This document shows, piece after piece, positions 20,352-30,769 of a DNA stretch of 64,000 bases. Location of the stretch: assembly GCA_026874595.1 (NCBI GenBank), contig CM049306.1, positions 78,458,142 to 78,522,141 of the forward strand. The letters are read 5' to 3'. The first letter of the stretch is position 1; every line of letters begins with the position of its first letter. The position numbers and the translations under genes are program-made. The DNA comes from Sipunculus nudus. Lineage: Eukaryota; Annelida; Sipuncula; Golfingiida; Sipunculidae. Under the pieces are notes generated by a model. It was given only the letters and a program-made list of their open reading frames with translations. It did not search any database and was not told the origin of the DNA.

Positions 20352-23300
20352 AGTCGATTCCTCTGCGTGTACTTTTCTCATGTGGTGTTTGAACTTGGAT
20401 ATCTCATTTTCTGACATAATGTCTATGTTTTTATATGGTGTGTCTAAGTCGCAAATGCTCCGGATGGTAAAGTTCACCCAATGTTTAAGGAACCCTTCTG
20501 CAAGCCAATGAGGAAAAAAGGATTTGTTGTAGAAAAGGGACAAGGAATATACCCCTTTCTCTTTCACATATGAGACGTTCATTTCGAGATCATTCTTTGT
20601 CTCAGCTGGGTATACCTCAATATGCTCTACGCTTTGGTGAGGATGCACGTTTAATGCATTTTGGAATGTATATACCGATTTTACACTTCCAGAATTCGTC
20701 TTCGTGTCCGAAAGACTGGACACAAGTCTTTCATATGGAATGTAATATTCTAACATTTGCTGAAAAGCATCCTTTGTTCTCAGTATTAGAGTTCGGAATG
20801 ATGGGTTTCCGTCAAAGTGTAATCGGATGACGGACAGATCAGCAAAGAGGCCGATGGAAGACATAAACTCTGACTGTGTCCTGTTTGCTGTGGTCACCCC
20901 AAGGCTTAGGTCATGTGTATTGTTATATGTAGACAACGTTGCCCCTAGTGAAGTCAGGAATACAAGATTTGGGGTGACGCCGCTGATTTTTGCCATTTCA
21001 TCTAGTTTGATCGTTTGCTCTACTGTTAGGGAACCACTAATCGATCCCGCAACAGGGGGTTGGTTTAAACTGGTTGAACTCTCACTGAAATGTGTAGGCA
21101 GACTAGCCGGAAAGGAATATTCTATTGCTGTTTCCCAGAATTTCAGTCTCTTTTGATATTCTACGCAATCATCACTGTACATATACCTACAGAAGCCGGC
21201 GTATTTTTGGTACTGACTCTTTTCCGTTGGATTTGAACTATGGTCTGATTCCTCACTTAACAATCTGGAGATAACTTCTTTTATAATCAGACCAATAGAG
21301 GTACCATCACATATGATAAGGTGTGCTGCAACGCCTAAATAAGTGTTGCCCTTGCTTGTAGTATATATGCAGAATTTGATCAAAGGTTTCCCGGAAAGTG
21401 GATCAAATTCTATTTTTCTCATGTGCGCTTTTATTGCCTGCCGGTTTACGTGGGAAACACGTGAAATAATTTTATAACCACCTATCGATTCCTGTAAAGC
21501 ATCTACTGTTAGATATTTTCGCATAAAACTGCCGTGACTGTCAACGTAGTATGAACCTGCAACATGTTTGTTCTCTTCACAGATGCCCATGATAACTTTT
21601 GAAACTGCACAGCTGCATAAGCTGATTTTCAGTTTATAAAGATTCAGGACATTGTATGCTGTTCCTGTTGGATGTATCACTTGGTGTAAAAGGATACCTT
21701 TTTCTTGAGGACAAACTGCTGCGTTTGCTAAATAAGCATTTGTTGTATCAGAGAGGTGACTGGTTGCACAGGGGGAGGGTTGGTCAATGTTGTTGTAGTT
21801 CTTAACATAATCACATAACTCATCAAAAGAACAATCCTGAAGAAAGAATGACACAGGAACCACCACGGAAAATTCTGATTCAATTTTTGCACACATTTCA
21901 AATGCCATTAAGGAATGACCGCCAGAACTTAGAAAACATTTGCCAACTTCACCTCCGGTTCCGATTGTGTCTGTCCATATTTTGTACAATATAGAAACAT
22001 CCCTTTTGTAATTCCTCTGATTTGAATTACCTTCTGTGACAGTATTATAAAATGTTTCTTCTATAAGGGCAGCCATTTTCTTTCGGTCAAGCTTTCCGGA
22101 AGATGTCTTTGGCAAAGATTCAATTTTATAGAAGGTGTTTGGTATCATATATGGAGGCAAGTATTTACCTAAGAAAGTTCTTATTTCTTCCTCAATTTCT
22201 TTGTCAACAGCCTCAATGTGTCTGTGTTGGAAAATTTTGGTGCTCTGAGAAAATTGCAATAATGCGAATATATTCAAAGACTCTGCTGATCCGATTGCGG
22301 CTATAACTGCTTCTGAAATTAATACACTCTTTCTCAGCATATCCTCAATTTGATCCAAATTCACACGGTTTCCTTTTACTTTTACCTGCCGATCATTTCG
22401 CCCAATATAGCACATCCGTCCGTCAAATCGTTTCTTCACAAGGTCTCCTGTTCTGAAGTAACGAGTGTCGTCTATGGTAATGTACTTCTTGTTTGTTAAT
22501 TCCGGATCTTTTACGTATCCACTACTCAAACAGATGCCTGATACATACAGGTGATACATGTCAGTTCCATCTTCAACTTCAAGACGGATACCTACATTGT
22601 CAATAGGTTTACCGATAGGTATTACCGTCTCAGTTGTGCAGTCTTCTTCGCTGACTACATGAAATGTTGCATTGAACCCAGTCTCTGGTGAACCAAACAT
22701 GTTCAGGAGAGTGCAATTTGGGGCTTGTTCTAATACAGACTGCGCAATGTTAGAGAATAGGGTTTCTCCTCTGGACACCATTATTCTGAGATGCTTTAGC
22801 ATGTTGATGTTATCCGCTGTTTCCAAATGGGGAATCATAGCGGTCAACATGTTAGGGAAAAGCACCAGCCGCGACACCTTGTTTGCATGTACATGTTTGA
22901 GAAGAGCTCGGGGATCGGACGAAATGCGTTCCGGTATAATAACTGTTGGGATGCCCTGAATAAGACCGCCAAACATCTCCCAGTAGCAGTCAAAAAATGC
23001 AACGGAAGTACTGAATGCTACTCTTTCATCAGTGTGAAATGGAAAAGTAGTCCACATCCAGTTGAACATATTATATACACTGTTCCCTGTCACAAAAACG
23101 CCTTTGGGTTCAGCCGTTAATCCAGAGGTGTACACTATTGTCAATGGAGTACCGTCTGGGTCGACTTTGGTGTTCCATTGGTTTATTACAGGAGATGAAT
23201 GAACAGATCTGTCTTTGAGTGCATCACGAAGACTGATGACTCTATATCGAGACTGCGTAGAGGTCAGCGTATTTGTCCTTTGAGAGGTTAACACCAGGGT

Positions 23301-23649
23301 GGTATCACAATCCTGCAACATGTGTTGCACTCTCGCCTGAGGCAGAGTTACATCAATAAGCAGGAAAGTAGCGCCTAATTTCATTGCGGCCAGAGCGGAA
23401 GCAATCATTTCGACTGAGCGGGGCATCATGATTGCAATCACGTCTGTTTTATCATGCTGACCTAACAGTGGTTTCATCACTCTGAGACAATGTCGAAACA
23501 ACCGACTGAACTCTTCGTACGTCACTTTTTGTCCACTGCACTTGACGAAAGCCGCTTCTTCCGCCTTAATTTGACAAATATCCTCAAAAAGCTCCACGAG
23601 CTGACGTCTCCCATCCATTTTCTTTGCTGTAATATTCTTCGATTCTATC
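19368..23649 (-). CDS. NRPS, first giant exon, upstream part: A1-T1-C1-A2(N-half)
   Basis: Follows a strong acceptor TCATTTTTCAG at 23650-23660. The likely start is the ATG at 23616-23618 (MDGRRQLVELFEDIC), because the adenylation domain begins right after it. The preceding 31 bases of exon would be 5' UTR or a short leader. A farther ATG at 23661-23663 overlaps the splice site and is unlikely. Domain order is A1, T1, C1, then the first two thirds of A2 before the frameshift near 19.41 kb. The first listed open frame ends at 19368 only because of that shift. There is no signal peptide or membrane segment, so the enzyme should be cytosolic. Nothing further upstream could be tied to it, so the 5' exon and promoter are unidentified. 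Confidence 0.9.
19403..19430 (-). other. Single-base frameshift in A2
   Basis: The reading SHTFHSKHDV continues in the wrong frame, while RNFLGNPLDNT, the expected A5-A6 linker, lies in the frame reached if one base is missing. There is no intron-sized gap or splice pair here. It is either a sequencing/assembly deletion or a recent inactivating mutation. Confidence 0.85.
20394..21746 (-). other. Condensation domain C1 lacking the catalytic His
   Basis: The region aligned with HHxxxDG reads AAHLIICDGTS: first His kept, second (catalytic) His replaced by Leu at 21318-21320, DG kept. The rest of the fold is recognisable (KFWETAIEY, TPNLVFLTSLG, SSIGLFADLSVIRL, YIPYERLV). Peptide-bond formation is probably impaired, so it may be structural or gatekeeping. 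Confidence 0.82.
21789..22010 (-). other. Peptidyl carrier domain T1
   Basis: CFLSSGGHSLMAFEM carries the GGHS phosphopantetheine motif. It lies between A1 and C1. Confidence 0.87.
22029..23606 (-). other. Adenylation domain A1 (loading), partly degenerate core motifs
   Basis: Motif A3 is YTSGLTAEPKG (normally YTSGxTGxPKG), A5 is NMFGSPETG (NxYGPTE), and the A4 region SVAFFDCYWEMF does not align its Asp with the usual FDxS. RTGDLVKKR (A7), GRNDRQVKVKGNRV (A8) and the A10 Lys in SSGKLDRKK are kept. The missing A4 Asp could mean a substrate without an alpha-amino group (an aryl or fatty acid), or weakened activity. Confidence 0.85.
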
Positions 23650-25500
23650 CTGAAAAATGACATAACAAGTTATTATTAATAATTTTTTATTCATCAGTTG
23701 TCGGGCAAGGATGCGAATGAAACCAGGTGCGCAAATGTTGATCAATCCGTATAAAAATGATCATCTCTATCAACAGCGCCGACCTTTTATAAGGAAGAAG
23801 TATAAACATGCGAACACTATGTAATAAGTTTTCTATCTCCCTTTTCTCGCCTATCTACATACATATCGTATGACCTCCAAATGAAACGATATATTTAGCC
23901 ATTTCAACACATGGTGGAATTATAATACCCTTTTTAATAAGCAAACAATGTTCACAACTGTATAACAAAGATGTTATATCATATGAAAAGTTGTTTTGAT
24001 TCATCATCATGGACAACCATTGTTAGATTTATCCTAAAAAGTCGGAAGCAATATTACATCAGCTTGGCCCTACAAGCTAATACAATATTGCAATCGGAGG
24101 CAAAGGTTTTAGTATTGGGCTTCCCAGATTTTTTTTGTAAACAAACAAAACTCTTATGTGGGGCGTCAACCACTGAAGTCACCTTGTGAAAGCAGGACCC
24201 CAAAGATTCTGAAAACAAAACTTTCGAATAAACAGCTTATATGATATTTTTTTATCAATGTTACCTTGCTCTTTTTCTCAGTATCATTTTGAGCCTTTAA
24301 TTGTACAGTGCTACCCGATATGCATAAAAAAGATATTACTGTGCACAATCTGATTTGGTAAATCTAAACGTTAGAAATTTCATGATATAATTTTTTTGTT
24401 TGTGTTTATTTTGTTAGTCAAGACAATTCTGAAGAACTGGTCAGTATGAATTACGATTGACTAGGACAGATCTAGGTAAAGGGAATCCTGTAATATATCC
24501 AAATTAATTTCACTTGTATGTCTTTACTTAAGTCTTCAAAACATATTGTTAGAAACCCCTTTTACAGTTGGAAACACTCGGAATGAGCTACCCTAAATTG
24601 CATCACATCTCACTCGTTCAGTGTTGGGAAGCATTTATTTATATATTTCCAATAAAAAAAGACCAAATAGTGAAACTTCAAATCAGGGTTATACATAATA
24701 GATGACACCAATTTGTAGTTTGATAATAATTCTTTAATAATTCTAATTCTAATGTTTGTCGAACTAAGACTTATGATTATCCCACATTTTTATTTTAAAA
24801 CAAACTCCATCATCTGGTGTAACTGGTCAGGATATCTGTGAACAGGCGACACACTAATTGTGAGATAATTAGTGAAGCGATCGCTTAGGAGCTTATCTCC
24901 TGTGTATAATGTATTCAAAGAAATCACTTAATTTTGTAACCTTTAGTGACATTCTGAGTGATTGGTTGGGCCAAATATTTTCTGATTTTGTTATCTGTCG
25001 AAAAATACTGTGCTCTACACCTGTGCCACATAATCTAGAATATTACGACTTATTTTATTACCTTTTTTTCGCAATATGACATTAAAACCTGCCCTTTGTG
25101 TGAAAGGCATTGCTAAAGCTACCGGCTTCATCAATACTGTTAATGTAAATAAACGTATAACAATGCTTCAAATTAATTTAAGAAAATTCCTAAAATCCAC
25201 TATATCTTTGGCTGTAAACGGAAAATATGATTGTCCACATCATCTTTAATGCAAAATCTCATCACAACTGTAAATTTCTAAACTAATTTTAATTTTTTTT
25301 TTTATTTCAAATTTAAATTAAGGGTTGAAGTGAAATAGTCAAATTAAAACCTGAATTTTAATCAAATTAAAAAAAAAATAAATACGGACCCATGGGTCTC
25401 GACGTTCAGATGAATTTGTCTAAAATGATATTTTTAAGAAATATTTCATGATGACAGTCCTGTGACTTTGACCAATGACCTTGTGACCAAAAAAAAAAAA
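23650..25500. other. AT-rich upstream flank, no feature identified
   Basis: This should hold the 5' exon and promoter of the megasynthase or its first intron, but no reliable splice pair, TATA box or coding exon could be picked out. Short open frames on both strands lack any recognisable sequence. Confidence 0.5.
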
Positions 25501-25539
25501 GCTTATTATCCTTGAACTTGCAGCATTTACATTATTGTA

Positions 25540-26590
25540 ACAATCTTTTAAAAAGCGACCTTGACCTTGACAAGGTAACCTCACAATCTACAGATATCCT
25601 CACTTTGGGCAAGTAAGCCTTGTGTGAAAGATGGAAAGTTTGGGATGAAAAGTTTGATTTACAGGTTTGGCTCCTGTGACCTTCAACTTTGATCTCTGGA
25701 CCCTGAAAATCAAAATGAATTTACTTAAGTGGGGTGTCATTTATAAATCAAGTTTGAAGCCAATTTGTCTACCCAAAGCAGAATTATGATCCATAAACTA
25801 TTTTGTGAATGGATGGGCCCCGTGACCTTGACCTTTGACCCTATGACCTCAAAATGGAATAGAATCTTCGGCTTTTGGCAGGTTAGCAATATCTTGAAGA
25901 TGGAAGGTTTGTGATGAAAAGCTTGGCTTGAAATGCATACATTCCTGTTAAAGAAATGGGTCATATGACCTTGACTTTGATCATTGGACCCCAAAATCGA
26001 CACGGTTCTTACTTTAATGGTGAGCCATATTTTAATTAAGTTTGAAACCAATATATCAACTGAATTGGAGTTATCACCTGGAAACCAGTTTGTGAACAGA
26101 TGGCCCCTGTGACCTTGACCTTTGACCTTGTGATCTTAAATTAATTTATGCTCTCCCCATACTGACAAGTTAGCCAAGATGGATGAAAAGCTGCAGTTAT
26201 CATCTTGAAACTAATTTGTTAATAGATGGCCCCTGTGACCTTGACCTTTGACCTTGTGACCCCAAATTAGTTTATACTCTCCGCATACTGACAGTTTGGC
26301 CAAATGGGCAGGATGGATGAAAAGCTTGGCTTCAAATGCAGCCATTATCCTTTTTTTATAAGCGAGTTCCGAGACCTTGACCTTTGACCTCATGACCAAA
26401 AAATCATATAGGTTCTTGCTTAAGTGGTGTGCCACATTTAAGTCAAGTTTGAAATCCATGTGCCAATCCGACCTGGAGTTTTACATCTGGAAACAAATTT
26501 GTGTGAATGAACAGATGGACAGACAGACAGACAAAGAGACAGACAGACAGGGTGATTACTATTGGGCATCCACTTGTGATCAATAAACAC
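25540..26590. repeat. Dispersed repeat array with CTTGACCTTTGACC (DR1-like) cores
   Basis: Imperfect ~125-bp units each contain (G)TGACCTTGACCTTTGACC, for example at 25822, 26110, 26236 and 26373. Between them are GATGGAAGGTTTGGGATGAAAAG and GGAGTTATCATCTGGAAAC. The block closes with a GACAGACAGACA run and GGGTGATTACTATTGGGCATC. No coding content. Confidence 0.75.
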
Positions 26591-26739
26591 ACCAGGTTTT
26601 TTACACTAGATGTAATCACAGCTGAGAAACTGAAATAGTTGTTGTCAATATATAGTAAAAAAATATAGAAAAACATTCGTTAAAATAAGAAAAAAATACA
26701 GGTGGCCACATCACTTTTCGGGAACTGACAAAACTAGTC

Positions 26740-27060
26740 ATGGTCAATATTCATGCAGGATTCATGACAATCAATGCATTAATAATCGGAATAATGGAGG
26801 TTTTGTATTAATTTTTTTTGTTATCTTGGGAGGGGGGGGGGGGTATTTTCAAGCCCCATAGCTCAGAGAATATAGGTCGCAGTGACCTAATTTCAGATTT
26901 GCAAGGAGATTTTTCATTGACCTCCCGGGATATTACCTTAGAAGTTTCTAGGGCCAGCAGTTACGATTTGTATTCTGCAAACGGACGACTGGATGCCCGG
27001 ACGGACGACGGACAAAGCGCCAAAGCGCACTTACAGTCAGCTAAGCTTAAAATAACCCCC
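26740..27060. repeat. Copy of the 1.1-2.2 kb dispersed repeat family
   Basis: Shares 'agccccatagctc', 'gaatataggtcgcagtgacctaat', 'cattgacctccc', 'gaagtttctagg' and 'ttacgatttgt' with the copies at 1130-2165. It has poly-G and poly-C runs near its ends and a GGACGGACGACGGACAAAGC stretch. The open frame over it is repeat-derived. Confidence 0.7.
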
Positions 27061-27835
27061 CCCCCCCCTTTGTCGAAGGATCCCACAAAAATGTTAGATG
27101 TGCTTCAGCTCAAAAAGCTAAATAATAGTCACTGTATAAAACTTTATTCGATATTTATTCGATTAAATACCATCATCAAATAGTAAATTTAAAAATTGAA
27201 AAAGAGACCTGGGACTGAATTGACAATATTATTCCTCTCAGCTGATCAAATAGGTGATTAGGACTAATTTTGCCTTTTATACCCAAATTACCGGTAAGGT
27301 TTAAGAATTATATGCCTTTTTATTTTTTTTAACTTTTAATACTATTTTCCCTGATGGAAATTAGCCCAAGGACTATAACATAAAGAAAGGATAAAACTCT
27401 CACCTCTGTCAAAAGATGCCTCAGGTAATGAACCGATATGATCCGATTCAATTCTTCAAAATTCTAGTACTGACGGCCCATAATGTGTGCAACGAGCATA
27501 ATGATTTCATTGGAAGAGATTTTCCTTTAAAAATAAGTAAAACTGTAATGGGTGCACCGGTAATGTGTTATCCAAAAATAACCATTCTAAGGTAAGGCAA
27601 TGACTACATCTACTCGTCAGCTAGCTGGGCCGGCGGTCTTAGCTTAAAGTGATCAAATGAAAGCTCTCAAAATATGTCAATTGATCCTCTGATAAGCATG
27701 ATATTTTCAATTTAAATACACAGGGCTGCCACAGGAGCAATTTGTAGTATATAAGCACACACTGATTTAAACATCATACTTAACAAATATACCATGACAA
27801 CGAGAAGCTTAGTAGTCTGTATTGGACCGTAAGTG

Positions 27836-27975
27836 TGTAAATTTATGACTCAAGCGCCGAGGATCCCCCGAAAGGCGCACTCGTTTTTAAGTAAAACACG
27901 ACCGTCGCCCTTTACGCCTGGATTGAATCACTGTCGAGTGTACATCAACCAGGGGATGCAAATGCCATAATAATG
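27836..27975 (-). repeat. Partial SINE, body only
   Basis: CCGAAAGGCGCACTCG and the reverse complement of the body seen at 6860-6930 are present. The tRNA head is missing. A poly-C tract follows at 28005-28027. Confidence 0.65.
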
Positions 27976-28850
27976 TAAACCAACAGCTGTTACCAGTGGT
28001 GACCCCCCCCCCTCCCCCCCCTCCCCCCGGGCCATTGAGCGCTTACACCTCTAATGTTATTGTATTCTTTTCCCATTTATTCGTGATTATTTTTTGTTTT
28101 CATTTTTCATTTTTATTCCTAAGCATTTAAATTATTAATTGACGTATGTGTGATTTGCTCTGTTAAGATAACATCTAAATATTTGTATACTAAGGACGGG
28201 GGTCTTTCCTTATTTGCATTCTGCCAGGTCATAACACCAGAGTATATATCCCAAAATTGCACACGTGTATGAGTGAGGCACAGCCTTCTCGTTAGTCTGC
28301 AGGGCGCACAGTCGGTTGGTGTCGGCTGTTACTCTTACATGTGCTCTGCCTAGACTGCAGATGTCATTAAATTTGCAAAATTTAACATAGACTTCCACAT
28401 TAATTAATTTACCAAGAAAATTAAATTAAGGTGTTGATATTTTTCGGGTGGTTAACTTATATGTGCATTTTCACCGATTAATCAACATGTAACATACAAT
28501 TGAATGTATGGACCGTGTAGTTTATAACCTAAATTTTAACTTGTAAACATTCAAATATTAAAGGTGGGCCTCACTACGATATAACCACATTATCCAAAGA
28601 CATTTGATGGAATAATAGTTGTGGAGCAGAAAAGCCTCATATTTCTCATGTGAATAATGCCCCAAAATATTCCTTTTAAAATTGCATATTTAAAATTATT
28701 TATGTAGAGGTTTTCATATCCCACAGAGAAAACGTTGGAGGCTTTTTATCATGCGATTATACTACCGTGTTATAACAGGTGTTTTGATTCATTAATTGAT
28801 AACTGATTTTAACATATTTCATAATTGCAATGTCTTAATCCCCAAATATT

Positions 28851-28959
<109 letters not shown>

Positions 28960-30534
28960 GTAATAAAGAGTATCATCATGCAGTAGACTGTTTCCAAATT
29001 AAGGATGGAACCTTCACCAGAGATCTTCCATCTTCAATTGTTTCTCGAATCAGCTGCCCGATTTACCACTTTATCTCTTACACAACATCATCGGCCTCCG
29101 TAGTTGCATAGTCAACCGTTTAATCGAATAATTGATATAATCGGACTATAGCAGAAAACAAGTATTTCCGATGTTCGAATGCACTGACTGACTGATATAT
29201 AATACATAATTTCAACTATGTTCAAGATAAATCCATGTTGACTTTACCCACCTACATATATAAGGTCCTTTAAAACAGTTATCCTTATATTATATATTCC
29301 ACTTCTCATCTCAAAATTATTTGATACGTTGTAAGCGTATCTTATAACCAGCTTCTGTTACATACTGGTTTTCCTATGCACGCGCATCTTCTAGTCGATG
29401 AAGACCTGATAATAATTCCTGATATTGTCATCCGTGGTAATGGTATCTTAATCTTGAGGTGCTTTGTCCCGATTATCCGACATTAAGCTATGGGGTTCTT
29501 AAGGGTACATGTATTTGAATTCGCAAGATGCCATGTACATCTACATGTTCACATTTACATGTACACACTGATCATTTTTTTACGGACCGCACCAGTATGG
29601 CCCTGTGCACGTGCAAGTGTGTGGTCTTCTTTCGTTGGCCGCCCTTCTTTTGTCATGGCAGCATATTTTTTTTGTTTTACTCTTTTGATCTTTTTGGGAC
29701 AGTCGCAAAAGTAGCTGACTTATAATTTACGCCGATATTCAGGTAAACTCCAAAAATATTCAAACAAAGGTCTCTACTGAAGCTCCTCGAAATGTACCAG
29801 GCGTCTAGAATACTTAACACACCATAGATTGTTCTTGTAGGATCAACAAGGTCGTTGTAATCTTTTTTTTACTAGCCACACAAATTGATTTTAAAATAGT
29901 TGTTTCGCATTTATACTGTTGACGAATAAAACCAAGAAATAAATCAGTAGAGAATCAATAATCTGTAAAATATGTAACATGTACATCAATTTCATGTTTT
30001 AAAGGGGCCTAATCAACTACCTGACCTTTTTAAACTCAAGGTAATCCCTTTGTGATTTTATACAAAATAGGTATGAAAATATTGATATCACGCACACAGG
30101 CTGCTTGTTTTGTATATATCAACGTGTTTATAATAAGTCGGGTCCCGCCAAAATAAAACAAATTCAACAATGGCATCGGACAGCAAGTCAGATAGGAGAG
30201 AGTTTTGCAAATAGCGTTTTGCAACAAATAACCTTTCTGCCTCCGCATATATGCCTCCTGGAGTATTTGGTTTTACCAGTATACATTCCAAATCTTATAT
30301 ATCGATCCAATATTATTCATTTTGATGCGATTGTTACAATGTGAAAGCAATATCTAGGTTTTTTTATTATGGTGTCGGCCATCTTGGATTTAGGGGGCAA
30401 GGGGTTGATAAAATTTGTTACCTAAGTTTTCCCATCAGCTTACACCTAAATGAAGTGAAAACAAGTGCTATCTCTATTTAAGGATGTGCCGTTAGGGATC
30501 CGTCGATGGTATGTTCCAGCAATAGGGATGATTA

Positions 30535-30715
30535 CGCACCCAAGGCCCGCAGGTGCAGTAGTCACCGGGCTTGGTTAACGCTAGGATATAAAATGAGAGG
30601 AAGCGTGTGAAACTCTCCTGTTACGTATTCGGAAAAAACTAGATATTCTGCAGATGCACATATACGTAGTTAAGATAGCAATGAAAAAATGAAGGCGGTT
30701 ACCTCCACACAAACA
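30535..30715 (+). repeat. Partial SINE, 3' half
   Basis: Matches the 3' body of the 6757 copy: GGCCCGCAGGTGCAGTAGTC, GGTTAACGCTAGGATA, GGAAGCGTGTGA, TTCTGCAGATGCACATATA and the terminal GGCGGTTACCTCC. The tRNA head is absent, as in a 5'-truncated insertion. Confidence 0.75.
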
Positions 30716-30769
30716 ATATTTAAATTAAAAAAAAAATGAGTAAAAAAAAAAATATTAAAAAAATGTGAA

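Larger units (their letters stand above)
5219..23649 (-). other. Hybrid NRPS-PKS plus dioxygenase biosynthetic locus (whole extent)
   Basis: All recognisable coding sequence between the poly(A) signal at 5219 and the first acceptor at 23650/23651 lies on the minus strand and forms one pathway: NRPS, PKS, then a SyrP-like dioxygenase. Order along transcription is A1-T1-C1-A2-T2-C2-(303-bp intron)-A3-T3-KS-AT-bLac-ACP-(about 0.1 kb)-dioxygenase exons 1-4. Introns and a SINE inside the locus mark it as resident in a eukaryotic genome rather than bacterial contamination. The product is unknown. Collinearity would predict a short peptidyl chain of up to three residues extended once with malonate and left unreduced. 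Confidence 0.85.

Noticed and set aside
17893-23663. Two separate NRPS genes meeting at 19.37 kb
   Set aside because: The two frames together make exactly one adenylation domain, overlap by four bases, and are joined by a one-base shift.
26818-27183. 121-residue plus-strand frame
   Set aside because: Lies on a dispersed repeat whose other copies at 1.1-2.2 kb do not keep the frame.
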